DNA from: CAYYMD01 sp964480425
GTDB taxonomy: Bacteria; Planctomycetota; Phycisphaerae; SM23-33
DNA length: 5,980 bases
NCBI GenBank assembly: GCA_964480425.1
Contig: CAYZPY010000149.1
Location: 1 to 5,980 of the forward strand
Direction of reading: 5' to 3'
This document shows positions 5,913 through 5,980 of the stretch, in pieces. Both the position numbers and the translations under genes were made by a program. The notes below the pieces were generated by a model that searched no databases, had not been told where the DNA came from, and was given only the letters and a program-made list of their open reading frames with translations. Each line of letters starts with the position of its first letter. The stretch's first letter is position 1.

Positions 5913-5980
5913 TATTCACGATGGTAATGAGCTATTTGCTTTGTAAGGATTTTTGCGGGGCTGTGGTGGTTGAAGGACAC
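5913..5980. other. Right-edge flank with no recognisable gene
   Basis: These bases beyond the candidate tRNA promoter contain stops in most frames. One minus-strand frame is open for 23 codons from the edge before a TGA at 5909-5911, but this is too little to call a gene end. I see no repeat, RNA gene or clear regulatory site. Confidence 0.5.

Noticed and set aside
5909..5980. Minus-strand frame open from the right edge to a TGA at 5909-5911
   Set aside because: Only 23 codons are visible, with no recognisable sequence. A chance open frame of this length is likely.
1..5980. CRISPR array, insertion sequence or transposase
   Set aside because: No spaced direct repeats, terminal inverted repeats or transposase-like proteins were seen.

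Overview
This is a GC-rich bacterial window with four protein genes and one tRNA gene. The left edge holds the 3' part of miaB on the plus strand. It is followed by a convergent three-gene minus-strand operon (transcribed right to left) that sits directly downstream of a tRNA-Thr(UGU) gene. The tRNA does not encode its CCA end. All four proteins belong to Fe-S or radical-SAM type families, two of them typical of anaerobic chemistry, so the host is probably an anaerobic bacterium. A deep-branching or PVC/Planctomycetota-like lineage is a weak guess from the look of the proteins, not a demonstrated assignment.

Layout. 1-848: C-terminal part of the tRNA methylthiotransferase MiaB (+). 849-999: convergent intergenic region with an AT-flanked dyad and a chain of overlapping GC-rich hairpins. 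1000-2499 (-): radical SAM protein with a C-terminal SPASM-type domain resembling the NirJ/AhbC/AhbD group. 2496-4358 (-): large multi-cysteine radical SAM protein whose layout matches the archaeal tetraether lipid synthase (Tes, MJ0619-like) family. 4396-5700 (-): stand-alone protein of the 2-hydroxyacyl-CoA dehydratase / COG3581 type, the module usually found inside large 'acyl-CoA dehydratase activase' proteins. 5786-5857 (-): tRNA-Thr. 5858-5980: a possible tRNA promoter and nothing else I can support.

How the parts may work together. The three minus-strand genes are tightly packed: a 37-nt gap, then an ATGA stop/start overlap. They look like one translationally coupled unit. A Tes-like C-C coupling radical SAM enzyme beside a dehydratase-type low-potential reductase protein recalls the enzyme types implicated in bacterial membrane-spanning and ether lipid formation. 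The added SPASM radical SAM protein points to a third, unknown modification step. My leading hypothesis is a bacterial lipid-tailoring cassette (membrane-spanning or ether lipids). Families and operon structure are well supported; the pathway and substrates are inference. No ATPase activase for the dehydratase-like protein lies in the window.
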